From Spirosoma sp. 48-14 (GTDB lineage: Bacteria > Bacteroidota > Bacteroidia > Cytophagales > Spirosomataceae): DNA of 64,000 nucleotides. Below the pieces are notes generated by a model. The model was not told the origin of the DNA and did not search any database. It worked only from the letters and a program-made list of their open reading frames with translations. This document shows, piece after piece, positions 37,191 to 46,689 of the stretch. How positions within the stretch are numbered: position 1 is the stretch's first letter; every line of letters begins with the position of its first letter. The position numbers and the translations under genes are program-made. The stretch is from contig NZ_MKUD01000001.1 of assembly GCF_001898575.1 (NCBI RefSeq), positions 676,448-740,447 on the forward strand, in the 5' to 3' direction.

Positions 37191-38642
37191 TCAGTGCAGA
37201 CTGAAATTAACCGGCAAATTATACTTTACCCGAACCTTTTCGCCACGATGGTAACCGGGCGTCCATTTGCCACTCATTTTCTTTACCACTCGTACGGCTT
37301 CTTCGTCTAAATCCCGATAAACGCTTTTTATCACCTCATAATCGCATAACGTACCATCTGTACAGACAACAAAACTGACAAAGACACGTCCCTCAGCATT
37401 TGCCCGCTGGGCTTTTGTTGGATAATGCAGGTTTTCAGACAAAAACTTTCCTAATCCCGACATGCCGCCCGAAAATTCGGCTTGTTTGAGAACTTCATTG
37501 TACTGTACGGTATCTTTTCCCAGGCTTTTAGCCTTACCTGACTGGCAAACGCCTTTGTCGTATTGCTCTTCGTAATAATAAGACCCATCCTCATAGCGCC
37601 CAGTCCAGAGGCCTTGCTTGAATCCGTTTTCGTAATTACCTTCCTCGATGAACATCGTGGACGTTGTCGTATCCCGATTTGATTCTTCACGATTTCGGTA
37701 CGTAACTCTACCATTACCTTCTTTGATCATCTGACTACCCGTAGAATCCCACAGGGCCGTAATCTGTTCAGATTCAGACAGAGGGCTTTCTTTATTGAAA
37801 GTTTTTACGTGCTTGATCTGCCCGTTTGCGTACCAGGCCGTCTCTACAGTTTTTTCGTCGACCTTGTCCCCTTTTTCAGCTACCATCCCAGTAGGGTAAA
37901 ACTCCAGTGAGGGGCCAACAGGCATACTTTTTTCATAATATGCTTCACTGATGCGCTTATTGTCTTCATCAACTACGAGCCGAATTCCTTCCCAATCCTG
38001 TTTATAGTTTTGCGTACCAAGGGTATACTGGAATTTGCCCGACGAGTTCTTCTGAGCGTGCTTTTTACGGACGAGCAATAGCCTGAAATACTCATTCCAT
38101 AGACCATTTTTTCGTTCATACACAACGACATCCCCAGTAGGAATTTGATTGGTATCCAGCGGAGTCATTCGTCTGTAAACGGCCTGGCTGCTATCTGCCG
38201 AAAGGGGCTTCCCATCTTTCCCAAAATAGTCGATCCGAACGCCATTACGATACACGAACGGTGTGCTTTTCTTAAACTGAACCGGAATAGTAACGAGCTG
38301 CCGGACGGATTTACCAGCTTTAGTAGCGGGTTTCCAGGCTTTAAAAAGATTGAATACCCGCATAGCCTCCCGGTCACAATCGGGCTGAAGGCTCGTTAGG
38401 ACTTTTATATCCGACACGCTACCATCGGTTTCAACAACACCCGTCAACACTACCCGGCCACCAATACCCAGCGCTTCGGCCTGTATGGGTTTACGCAGAT
38501 TGGCCTGAATGAAGGACCCAAGATAAGATAGCCCACCTCTGGGTTCGGCTACCGAATCGACTTCAAATGGTTGATAAAATGTTTGCTGAGCAACTAACAA
38601 AGACGGGACTAAAAGTAGAAAGAACAGGGATAGATAACGCAT
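37191..38642 (-). CDS. TonB C-terminal / YwqK-type repeat protein, paralogue 1
   Basis: A 483-residue exported protein (signal peptide ...LLVPSLLVA-QQ). It has two TonB C-terminal-like domains: one near residues 45-110 (GGRVVLTGVVETDGSVSDI) and one at the C-terminus (AEGRVFVSFVVCTDGTLCDY). Between them lie MORN/YwqK-type repeats with GxWTGRYEDGSYYYEEQYD and AWYANGQIKH patterns. A full-length homologue is encoded at 39382-40836. No membrane anchor besides the signal is seen, so it is not a classical energy transducer. Function unknown. ATG at 38642 is chosen to begin the signal peptide. Confidence 0.75.
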   Translation of the reverse strand: MRYLSLFFLLLVPSLLVAQQTFYQPFEVDSVAEPRGGLSYLGSFIQANLRKPIQAEALGIGGRVVLTGVVETDGSVSDIKVLTSLQPDCDREAMRVFNLFKAWKPATKAGKSVRQLVTIPVQFKKSTPFVYRNGVRIDYFGKDGKPLSADSSQAVYRRMTPLDTNQIPTGDVVVYERKNGLWNEYFRLLLVRKKHAQKNSSGKFQYTLGTQNYKQDWEGIRLVVDEDNKRISEAYYEKSMPVGPSLEFYPTGMVAEKGDKVDEKTVETAWYANGQIKHVKTFNKESPLSESEQITALWDSTGSQMIKEGNGRVTYRNREESNRDTTTSTMFIEEGNYENGFKQGLWTGRYEDGSYYYEEQYDKGVCQSGKAKSLGKDTVQYNEVLKQAEFSGGMSGLGKFLSENLHYPTKAQRANAEGRVFVSFVVCTDGTLCDYEVIKSVYRDLDEEAVRVVKKMSGKWTPGYHRGEKVRVKYNLPVNFSLH

Positions 38643-38881
38643 AAACGAACGAGAATTACATAGGCGCAAAGTATATCATTACCTCTTTATCACCAAACTT
38701 TCCTTCATGTGTTTATAGCAGCTCTCGGTCTACACAGCGTTATTTTTTACCGGCCATGACCAACTTCATACTCAGGATTTGACACGCGCAATCAGCTATC
38801 ACGTTATCAATTGAGATGCTTATACATGGAATCGCCCGACCTTTACCTGAAAAGCCGGGCGATTCCATGTAACTTGTAAGA

Positions 38882-39253
38882 TCAGACTAAACTAGCCGGG
38901 TCGATTTCGTCGAGGTTAGCCCGGTTGGCATTCGTATGGTTGCCGAATCGTTTTTCCAGTTGACGTTGCAATTTACCAACTACGCTGTGGATCAATGCAT
39001 ACCAATTATCGCCCGATTCGTCAGCATATACATCGTTGCCGGGTACACCATATTTAATACCCACATGCTTCTCGTTGCTTCGCTGGTTAGGCTCTACTTT
39101 TAAATACACATCGGCCGTGATAACATCGCCCTTGTAGAAACGCTGAAGTTTCGACAGCGAATCCAGTACCGAAACCCGGAGGTCGTCGGTTAATGTAAAT
39201 CCTACGGCTTCAATGTCCATTCGAACATTATCTAAACTCTGGTCTTGTTGCAT
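38882..39253 (-). CDS. HPF/RaiA family ribosome-associated protein
   Basis: A 123-residue protein related to ribosome hibernation factors. The fold is suggested by the beta-alpha-beta pattern DIEAVGFTLTDDLRVSVLDSL, then LQRFYKGDVITADVYLKV and a basic helix GKLQRQLEKRFGN. The C-terminal dimerisation extension of long HPF is absent. It probably binds the 30S subunit under stress. It sits between the two TonB/YwqK paralogues on the same strand, with gaps on both sides. Confidence 0.75.
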   Translation of the reverse strand: MQQDQSLDNVRMDIEAVGFTLTDDLRVSVLDSLSKLQRFYKGDVITADVYLKVEPNQRSNEKHVGIKYGVPGNDVYADESGDNWYALIHSVVGKLQRQLEKRFGNHTNANRANLDEIDPASLV

Positions 39254-39381
39254 AACTTGCTTCGTTTACGTTGAGTAATCTGTTGGGTAAATACCAACGC
39301 TCTTTTTATAAATCCCAGCGTCTGTATTTTGTTTGAAGCCCGACTAGTTTGCCAGAAAGACCCTTCGTGCAACTCTCTGAC

Positions 39382-40836
39382 TCACTGAAGTGAAAAATTG
39401 ATTGGCAGATTATATTTTACCTTAATATTCTGCCCACGCTGGGCCCCTGGTACCCATCGGCCACTCGATGCTTTTACCACACGAACAGCTTCTTCATCGG
39501 TTCCGAAGCCGATACCTTTCAGCACCTCAACGTCCTCCACCTCTCCCTCTTTATTGATGACAAAGCTGATAAATACCCGACCCTGTACTTTGGCTCGCTG
39601 GGCAGCGGGCGGGTAGTGTAGGGTCTGACTCAAAAATTGCCCGAGTGCAGGCATTCCACCTCTAAACTCAGGTAATTGCTCAGGAACGGAATACTGCACC
39701 GTATCTTTCCCAATCGTTCGGGCCTTTCCTTTCTGACAAATCCCTTTATCATAGATTTCCTCATAGAAATAAGAGCCATCGGCATAACGCCCTGTCCAGA
39801 TACCCTGTTTCAGTCGGTTCTGATAAATCCCCTGTTCAATAAACGATGTCTGTCTGGTCGTGTCGGCGTAAGAACGAACGGTTTCTCTAAATACGGCCAA
39901 CCCGTTGCCGTCTTTAACCTGCTGATTCCCTGTACTATCCCAATAGGCCGACAAGCGCTCTGGATTCCTGGTACCCAGTGGTGCAGAACTATCAATTTCC
40001 CGTACCAGTTTAATTTGTCCAGTTGTATACCAGGCCGTTATCATTCGTTTGGTATCGGCTTCGTCACTCTTTTCAGCCACCAGGCCATTAGGATGATACG
40101 TGATGCGGGGCCCTTTTGGTCGCCCGTGCTCGTAATACGTCTGCTCAAGAAGTCGCCCATCGCTGGTCAGGCTAAAGGTCATACCCTGCCACAAGCGCTC
40201 AGCATCCTGGTAACCAATTCGATATGTCCGCTGCTTCAGCTTGTTCCCCGACTCGTATTTTTCACGGACAAAGGGTAATCGACGTTCTTCTTTCCAACTT
40301 TTGCTCCTTAGTCTGTACAGCACTATATCGTTGGAAGGCAGCCCGTTTGTATCGAGCGGGATCACCTGTCGAAAAGCCGCTTGCGTACTATCGGTTATAA
40401 GCTTATCCGCATTATCGAAATAGCTGATACGATTTCCATTTAAGTATGTAAATGGCTCATTCGCCTTGAATACGATGGGCATATTAACGATCTGGCGAAC
40501 GGGCTTACCACCTTTACTAGCTGGTTTCCAGGCTTTAAACAGGCTAAGTACTCGTATGGCTTCCCGGTCACAATCAGGGCGAAGGCTTGTTAGTACCTTT
40601 ATATCCGATACGCTGCCGTCAGTTTCAGCAACACCTGTCAGCATGACCCGGCCACCAATACCCAGCGCTTCAGCCTGTATGGGTTTACGCAGATTGGTCT
40701 GGATGAAGACATTGAAATAAGCCTGCCCACCTCGGGGTTCGGCTACCGAATCGACTTCGAATAATTGATAGGGCTTTTGCTGGGCAAACAGCAGCGAAGG
40801 ACAACCAATTAGTAAGAACAAAGTTAGGTAACGCAT
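39382..40836 (-). CDS. TonB C-terminal / YwqK-type repeat protein, paralogue 2
   Basis: A 484-residue homologue of the protein at 37191-38642, alike from signal peptide to last residue (PINFSLQ versus PVNFSLH). It shares the two TonB C-terminal-like domains and the central repeats (GIWTGRYADGSYFYEEIYD). The upstream DNA is also alike: both have TATA(C/G)TTTGC about 30-40 bases before the ATG. A tandem duplication that spans the HPF gene is likely. Function unknown. Confidence 0.75.
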   Translation of the reverse strand: MRYLTLFLLIGCPSLLFAQQKPYQLFEVDSVAEPRGGQAYFNVFIQTNLRKPIQAEALGIGGRVMLTGVAETDGSVSDIKVLTSLRPDCDREAIRVLSLFKAWKPASKGGKPVRQIVNMPIVFKANEPFTYLNGNRISYFDNADKLITDSTQAAFRQVIPLDTNGLPSNDIVLYRLRSKSWKEERRLPFVREKYESGNKLKQRTYRIGYQDAERLWQGMTFSLTSDGRLLEQTYYEHGRPKGPRITYHPNGLVAEKSDEADTKRMITAWYTTGQIKLVREIDSSAPLGTRNPERLSAYWDSTGNQQVKDGNGLAVFRETVRSYADTTRQTSFIEQGIYQNRLKQGIWTGRYADGSYFYEEIYDKGICQKGKARTIGKDTVQYSVPEQLPEFRGGMPALGQFLSQTLHYPPAAQRAKVQGRVFISFVINKEGEVEDVEVLKGIGFGTDEEAVRVVKASSGRWVPGAQRGQNIKVKYNLPINFSLQ

Positions 40837-40906
40837 AAAAAGATGTGGCTATGATATATGCAAACTATACAATCGGCACATGTTCACCAAACTTTCCATC
40901 ATGTGT

Positions 40907-41548
40907 TTACAGCAACATTCGCCCGATCGACAGCCGTTCTACGCCAACGGCAATTAAAGCTTCCAGTTGGCTTTCTTTAGCTCCGTCGGCAACTACTTTA
41001 ACCCCCACTGTCTGGGGTACTTCCCGACGAAACTGCAACGCCGACTCCAGAGAGAAGTCGGTATGAAGGGCGCCCGTTGCGTTTTTAATAAAGTCAGCAC
41101 CCGCGTCGGCCGCGAGTTTGATCATGTTCCGACGTTGCTCTGTATCCAGCAAGGTCGATTCCAAAATAACGGTGAAGAATTTCTCCTGTGCGTGAACCAT
41201 AGCCACAAGCTTGGCCAGTTCAATTTTAAGCCAGACTGATGTAGGCGAAAACAAAGCAGAGGTATTCAAAACCACTTCAATCTCATTGGCCCCGTCCTTC
41301 AACGCCCAGTCAATTTCGGTTTGCTTGGCTTCGGTACGCTGATACCCAAACGGATAGCCAATCACCGTCGATAGAATAGCCGGATGAGTATCGCCCAATT
41401 CCCGGCGGATTTTTTTCACCCAAAAGGGCGCAACGGTCATTCCTGCCATCCCCAACTGAATCACCTCATCAAGCACGTCATATTGCTCGTTGATCGTTAC
41501 CCCAGGATGCAGCAACGTCCGCTCGATATACGGAAAAAGGTGATTCAT
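40907..41548 (-). CDS. deoC: Deoxyribose-phosphate aldolase
   Basis: A 213-residue class I aldolase that splits 2-deoxyribose 5-phosphate into glyceraldehyde 3-phosphate and acetaldehyde. The Schiff-base Lys is in GADFIKNATGAL, where the family usually has FIKTSTG. The second active Lys is in VGVKVVADGAKES. Full length for the short bacterial form. It lies upstream of nothing in the same operon; the rlu-type gene upstream on the same strand is separated by a 35-bp perfect hairpin. Confidence 0.93.
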   Translation of the reverse strand: MNHLFPYIERTLLHPGVTINEQYDVLDEVIQLGMAGMTVAPFWVKKIRRELGDTHPAILSTVIGYPFGYQRTEAKQTEIDWALKDGANEIEVVLNTSALFSPTSVWLKIELAKLVAMVHAQEKFFTVILESTLLDTEQRRNMIKLAADAGADFIKNATGALHTDFSLESALQFRREVPQTVGVKVVADGAKESQLEALIAVGVERLSIGRMLL

Positions 41549-41557
41549 AGGATTGTA

Positions 41558-41643
41558 AAAGAGTGAAAGAGTGAATGGGTGAAAGAGCGAAAAAAGTTTG
41601 CGTCAGCATTTCGCTCTTTCACCCATTCACTCTTTCACTCTTT
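41558..41643. repeat. Period-8 hairpin repeat, family A, copy 4 (perfect 35-bp arms)
   Basis: Bases 41558-41592 and 41609-41643 are exact inverted copies, built of AAAGAGTG, AAAGAGTG, AATGGGTG, AAAGAGCG. The 16-base loop contains TTGCGTCAGCA, which matches the copy at 11482. The right arm runs up to the stop codon of the pseudouridine synthase gene. Confidence 0.9.
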
Positions 41644-43414
41644 AGTTAAAGTATTTCAACTTCACAACCTCTTTGGGCTCCAGGAAGCGCCATTTGCCAC
41701 GGGGCAGGTCTTTCTTGGTTAGCCCGGCGTAGGTTGTCCGGTCGAGTTTGGTTACCTGATAGCCAAAGTGTTCGAAAATCCGACGGACAATCCGGTTACG
41801 ACCCGAGTGGATCTCGATACCGATCACCTGGGCATCGGGCGTTATGATACTCAACGCATCAGGCTTGATGGCACCGTCTTCAAGTTCAATACCGTTACGA
41901 ATAGCCTCAAAATGCTCCTCGGTCACGGGCTTATCAATTTCAACCTGATAGATTTTACGAATGTTGTTCGATGGGTGCGTCAGTTTATCGGCCAGTTCGC
42001 CATCGTTGGTCAGCAGCAGCAGACCCGTTGTGTTACGATCCAGCCGGCCAACGGGATAAATACGGAAATTACCGGCATCGGCTACCAGTTCCATCACCGT
42101 TCGCCGATCTTCAGGGTCTTCTGTAGTGGTGATGTAATCCTTAGGCTTATTGAGCAGTACGTACACAAACCGCTCAGGATTCAGGATTTTAGTGCCATAT
42201 TTTACCGTGTCGCCTTCTTTCACTTTGTAGCCCATTTCGGTCACGACTTTCCCGTTTACCGAAATGTCGCCCCGGGCAATGAGTTCATCCGCTTCCCGAC
42301 GCGAGCAAACGCCCGAATTGGCAATGTATCGATTGAGCCGGGTAAGGCCCGGACCATCCTGATGTTCTTCCGAATCGCTGCGCTTTGGCCTTGGCTCACT
42401 TCCTTTCGGCTTGCCACGACGGTCGTCCGACGATTTCTGGCGAAAGGATGGCTGCTCACGACTTAACTCCCGATCATAGTTTGGTGCCTGGGTATATTTT
42501 CCAGTACGTCGATCACTTGACTCTTTGCGTTGCTGACCCGTAAAACGAGAAGAGTCTTCATCGCGATTCCAGGCCTCATCATTACCAGCGCGTCGGCCTT
42601 TACCCCGTTGCTCACCAGCATCGAACCGATTTTTAGGTCGGTCGTTATCTGGCCGTTTACCGTCATCTGATCGCTTAAAGCGGGGTTTATCGTCCCGGTC
42701 GAAACGAGCCGGACGCTCGGACCGATCGGCATCCTTCGAGAAACGGCTGGTGCGCGGACGCTCGTCATTGCCAAAGCGGTTGTTGCGTGAACCGAATCGT
42801 TCGTCGTTCCGGTCTCCGCGTGTATTTCGGTCGAAACGGGGGCGATCACCCTCCGATTCAGTACGGAAACGAGGCCGCTCCCGTTGTTCATCACGAAACC
42901 GACGTTCGTTGCCCGATCGATCATTACTACGGTCAAACCGAGCGGGCCCACGACGATTTTCATCGCGTTCATCAAACCGGCGATTTCCTGTATCTCCTGC
43001 CCGTTTTGGGCTAAACCGCTTGTCATCGCGGGGGCCTCTGGCTGGCCGATCGGTTGCATCACGGTCAAAACGGGGCCGACGCTCGTCAGAATCGTCCCGA
43101 CGCCCCCGATCAAAGCGAGGTTTATCATCGCGATCAAACCGGGCAGGCCGCTCATCCCGACGTCGATCGTTGAAGCGACCATCATTCCGATTCCCACGCT
43201 CGTTATCACGCGGTGTTGGGTTTTGACTACGTTCCCGACTGAAACGCGGTTTATCATCTCTGTTGTCCTGCCGATCATTGCCTCGGCTAAAGCGTGGCCG
43301 ATCGCCATCTTGGCTACGGTTGAAACGTGGGGCATCATCCCGACGGCCCATTGAACGACTACCATCACGGTTTTGTCGGGTACTCCGGTCGTTCTTTTCT
43401 GAATCCTGATTCAT
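41642..43414 (-). CDS. RluB/RsuA-type pseudouridine synthase with long disordered N-terminus
   Basis: A 590-residue protein. Residues about 358-590 are a normal RNA pseudouridine synthase: an S4 RNA-binding domain (TRLNRYIANSGVCSRREADE) then the catalytic domain with Asp459 in VGRLDRNTTGLLLLTND. It should modify 23S or 16S rRNA. Residues 1-350 are low-complexity, dominated by Arg, Asp, Phe, Gly and Asn with repeats such as RFDRDDKPRF and DERPRFDR, like RGG-type RNA-binding tails. The repeats explain the long open frames on other strands here, which are not genes. Confidence 0.92.
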   Translation of the reverse strand: MNQDSEKNDRSTRQNRDGSRSMGRRDDAPRFNRSQDGDRPRFSRGNDRQDNRDDKPRFSRERSQNPTPRDNERGNRNDGRFNDRRRDERPARFDRDDKPRFDRGRRDDSDERRPRFDRDATDRPARGPRDDKRFSPKRAGDTGNRRFDERDENRRGPARFDRSNDRSGNERRFRDEQRERPRFRTESEGDRPRFDRNTRGDRNDERFGSRNNRFGNDERPRTSRFSKDADRSERPARFDRDDKPRFKRSDDGKRPDNDRPKNRFDAGEQRGKGRRAGNDEAWNRDEDSSRFTGQQRKESSDRRTGKYTQAPNYDRELSREQPSFRQKSSDDRRGKPKGSEPRPKRSDSEEHQDGPGLTRLNRYIANSGVCSRREADELIARGDISVNGKVVTEMGYKVKEGDTVKYGTKILNPERFVYVLLNKPKDYITTTEDPEDRRTVMELVADAGNFRIYPVGRLDRNTTGLLLLTNDGELADKLTHPSNNIRKIYQVEIDKPVTEEHFEAIRNGIELEDGAIKPDALSIITPDAQVIGIEIHSGRNRIVRRIFEHFGYQVTKLDRTTYAGLTKKDLPRGKWRFLEPKEVVKLKYFN

Positions 43415-43621
43415 GGAAAAATACAGTAAATCGCCTGTTTGTATAGATAAGCAACACTGATTTTCAGTGTACTGTTCTAGGCAAGTAAAAAATGGGTTAC
43501 AAATTTAGGTTTTTTCAGGATAACCCCGTAAAACTTCTTTTTCCGAAACGCATTTTATTGAAAAAACAATCCAGAGGAGTGCTTGGTCGTTAGTCGATAG
43601 TTGAACGACTCCCTACCGCCA

Positions 43622-45640
43622 ATGTCTACTCCTACCGAAAAACCTCTCTACACGCCCGACCGGCGGACCATTGAGCAAACACTGATGAAACGCTATATGG
43701 ACTGGCTTTTCATAAAAAAAGGCCTGTACTTCCGCGACTATGATGACCTGTGGGACTGGTCGGTAACTGATCTGGAAGCGTTCTGGGAAAGTATCTGGCA
43801 ATTTTTTGATGTGCAAAGCCACTCCCCTTATCAGCAGGTACTATTCAGACCGAGTGATGCCGATATGATTGGGGTAGAATGGTTTCGGGGAGCTACGGTT
43901 AATTATGCTGAACATATATTTCGGCACAAAGCGACTCATCAGGCAGCAAATCGACCGGCGCTTCTGTTTGGTTCCGAGCAACAGTCGTTAACCGCCATCT
44001 CCTGGGCTACACTGGAACGGCAGGTTGCGGCTGTAGCGGCTTATCTGCGACAGGCAGGGGTAGAAAAAGGTGATCGGGTTGTGGCTGTTCTGCCTAACAT
44101 ACCCGAAGCGGTTGTGGCATTTCTGGCAACAAACTCAATCGGAGCCATCTGGTCGAGTTGCTCACCCGATTTTGGAACCGATAGTGTTGTTGACCGATTC
44201 TGGCAAATTCAGCCTAAACTACTCATTGCCATCGACAAGTATCAGTACAATGGCAAAGTCATCGATAAGGTTGATGCTATAGGTGACTTAAGCACTCGGC
44301 TACCTTCGCTTCAGGAAGTGATCTGGGTTCCTTACCGCACCTCAACGCCAAACGACTGGTTGACTCAACTAACTGACCACACAGTAGGGCGAACGGCCAA
44401 GTTTGTCCATTGGCAGGACGTCCTGACCACTCCGGCCCCTGATGGATTGACATTCGAACCCGTACCGTTCGAACATCCCATATGGGTATTGTATTCGTCA
44501 GGAACTACCGGCAAACCCAAAGCCATTACCCACAGTGTGGGCGGCTGCCTGCTTGAACACATGAAAGCCCTGGCTTTGCATCAGGATGTTCGTATGGGGG
44601 AACGATATTTCTGGTATTCGACGACGGGCTGGATGATGTGGAATTATGCCGTGGGGTCAATGCTGGCAGGAGCTACGCTGGTGCTATACGACGGAGCGGC
44701 TGGTTATCCGAATCTGAATGTATTATGGAAACTGGCCGAAACGGCACAAATCAATCACTTCGGAGGAGGAGCCGCCTATTACCTGGCCTGTCTGCGAGCG
44801 GATATCCACCCTGGTCAACTTGCCAAACTATCAGCACTACGCACAATCGGATCAACGGGCTCTCCGTTGCCTCCTGAAGGCTTTCGCTGGATCTATACAG
44901 CCATTAAGCCAACTATCTGGCTAATCTCGCTCAGTGGTGGCACAGATGTATGTAGTGCGTTTGTGGGCGGCAATCCACTGTTACCCGTATACGAAGGTGA
45001 AATCCAGTGCCGGATGCTGGGAGTCCATATCGAAGCGTTCGATGAGCATGCAAAGCCCGTTCGGGAATCGCTGGGCGAAATGGTCATTCTGGAGCCTATG
45101 CCCTCCATGCCTATCTATTTCTGGAACGACCCGGATAATGACCGATACCGAAAAAGCTATTTTACCGATTATCCGGGCATCTGGCGACATGGCGATTATA
45201 TTCAGATTACCAGCCACAACGGCGTAATTATCTATGGCCGTTCCGACGCTACACTTAACCGGGATGGAGTTCGTATTGGCACCAGCGAGATCTACAGCGC
45301 GGTAGAAAGCTTACCCGAAATTGCCGACAGCCTGATTGTTGGTCTGGAGCAGCCGGGAGGCCGCTACTTTATGCCTTTGTTTGTCGTTCTTCGCGAAGGG
45401 TATGCCCTTACTGACGAGCTGATAGGGCGCATAAAACAAACGCTCAGAAGCCAGTTCAGCCCTCGCCACGTTCCCGATCGGGTGTATTCAATTCGGGAAA
45501 TCCCCTATACCATCAGCGGTAAAAAGCTGGAAACCCCTATCAAGAAGATTCTTTCGGGGATGGATGCATCACTGGCAACCAGTAAAGACACGCTTCGGAA
45601 TCCGACCGCCCTGGATCAATTCATCGAGTTTGTTCAATAA
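43622..45640 (+). CDS. Acetoacetate-CoA ligase
   Basis: A 672-residue acyl-adenylate-forming enzyme that activates acetoacetate to acetoacetyl-CoA. The ATP loop is VLYSSGTTGKPKAITHSVGG (P-loop of the ANL superfamily), and the adenylate motif appears as WRHGDYIQI and GRSDATLNRDGVRIGTSEIY; the catalytic Lys is in ISGKKLETPIKK. The N-terminal segment (YMDWLFIKKGLYFRDYDDLWDWSV) is typical of this ligase rather than of acetyl-CoA synthetase. ATG at 43622 chosen; an in-frame TTG lies 7 codons earlier. Confidence 0.88.
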   Translation: MSTPTEKPLYTPDRRTIEQTLMKRYMDWLFIKKGLYFRDYDDLWDWSVTDLEAFWESIWQFFDVQSHSPYQQVLFRPSDADMIGVEWFRGATVNYAEHIFRHKATHQAANRPALLFGSEQQSLTAISWATLERQVAAVAAYLRQAGVEKGDRVVAVLPNIPEAVVAFLATNSIGAIWSSCSPDFGTDSVVDRFWQIQPKLLIAIDKYQYNGKVIDKVDAIGDLSTRLPSLQEVIWVPYRTSTPNDWLTQLTDHTVGRTAKFVHWQDVLTTPAPDGLTFEPVPFEHPIWVLYSSGTTGKPKAITHSVGGCLLEHMKALALHQDVRMGERYFWYSTTGWMMWNYAVGSMLAGATLVLYDGAAGYPNLNVLWKLAETAQINHFGGGAAYYLACLRADIHPGQLAKLSALRTIGSTGSPLPPEGFRWIYTAIKPTIWLISLSGGTDVCSAFVGGNPLLPVYEGEIQCRMLGVHIEAFDEHAKPVRESLGEMVILEPMPSMPIYFWNDPDNDRYRKSYFTDYPGIWRHGDYIQITSHNGVIIYGRSDATLNRDGVRIGTSEIYSAVESLPEIADSLIVGLEQPGGRYFMPLFVVLREGYALTDELIGRIKQTLRSQFSPRHVPDRVYSIREIPYTISGKKLETPIKKILSGMDASLATSKDTLRNPTALDQFIEFVQ

Positions 45641-45707
45641 GCAGTCAAATTCTCGCGTCTATGCCCGCACCCTGAACGACTTATAAACACTACGACTCCT
45701 TTTCAGG

Positions 45708-46259
45708 CTAGTCGTAATAGGCTTTCGAGTAGAGTTGCTGTATTTTATCCCGGCTTCGTTTTAGTCGCATTTTTACCGTACTCGGATTCAGACTATACAG
45801 GTTGGCAATGTCATGTACACTTAGCTCATCTTCGTATTTGAGTTGCAACAACATACGCTCTTTTGTCGAGAGTGTTTTCCAGATTCGGTTCACAAGCTGC
45901 GTAGCATCGTCATGCACCGATGCATCTTCTGGTTCTGGAATATTCTGATCTAGCTCCTCTTCAACCGTAATAAAATTCATCCGTTTCGCCAATCGGATTT
46001 GATCAGAGCAATAGTTAAATGAAATAGCGTACAGCCAGGTTGAGAAGCTCGACCGCTCCTGAAAGGCCTCCAGCCGATGAAATACTTTCAGAAATATGTC
46101 GTGGGTGAAATCTTCGGCCTTTAGTGGGTCCTTTGTCATAGACAGACAACGTCTATAGACCTTGTTGACATACCGTTTATACAATATCTCAAAACAGTGG
46201 TTAGGCTGACTCGACAGATACTGACGAATCATATCCTCATCGCTGATCAGATCAGTCAT
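45708..46259 (-). CDS. RNA polymerase sigma factor, ECF-like
   Basis: A 183-residue sigma-70 family factor with region 2 (LYKRYVNKVYRRCLSMTKDP, DFTHDIFLKVFHRLEAF) and region 4 (LSTKERMLLQLKYEDELSVHDIANLYSL then STVKMRLKRSRDKIQQLY). Regions 1 and 3 are missing, as in ECF factors. No anti-sigma gene is adjacent, so control is by another means or a distant gene. Its upstream region is long and AT-rich with repeated TATATT words that may be its regulatory sites. Confidence 0.92.
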   Translation of the reverse strand: MTDLISDEDMIRQYLSSQPNHCFEILYKRYVNKVYRRCLSMTKDPLKAEDFTHDIFLKVFHRLEAFQERSSFSTWLYAISFNYCSDQIRLAKRMNFITVEEELDQNIPEPEDASVHDDATQLVNRIWKTLSTKERMLLQLKYEDELSVHDIANLYSLNPSTVKMRLKRSRDKIQQLYSKAYYD

Positions 46260-46689
46260 AATACAATAAATTATCTCTATGGGTTAGGGCGTAATGCCAT
46301 TGAAAAGTTACGTTAAAACGCACATACTTAAGCCCTTGCTTTTTTAAAAATATATTAAAAGGTAGGTGACCTAAAATATATTTAATCGTACCCTTTTATA
46401 ATACAATACTATGTTACCAAATACACCATTAAAAATATATTTAGTAACCACCAATTATAAACAAAAGATCAGCTAGCGCTTATATAATAGTCACAATAAA
46501 CAATAATGTATATACTAAATATTTCTCGAATTTGCTTATTAGCCTTAACAGCGCGTTACACATAGACAAAAAACAAGTGGTAAAAAAGGAGGGCTAAACG
46601 GGTAGTATCAGGAAACTATAAAGCCAAAAGCGGGTATTAAGACGGCTTCCCTCTCAATACCCGCATGATGTAAAAAATGTATGTATTCT
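46260..46689. other. AT-rich intergenic region upstream of the sigma factor
   Basis: 430 bases without a gene. The word TAAAA(A)TATATT(T)A occurs three times (about 46345, 46372 and 46431); the first two form an imperfect palindrome around AGGT-AGG-TGACCT at 46345-46385. The right end holds the fadB-side terminator (46630-46664). No TAnnTTTG element is seen for the sigma gene. Confidence 0.45.
46630..46664 (-). terminator. Terminator of the marR-fad unit
   Basis: GCGGGTATT (46630-46638) and AATACCCGC (46656-46664) pair perfectly; on the minus strand TTTT-rich bases follow. Confidence 0.75.

Noticed and set aside
42463..43368. Long open frames on other frames and strands over the 5' half of the pseudouridine synthase gene
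   Set aside because: They come from the low-complexity Arg/Asp codons of the real gene and have no protein-like features of their own.
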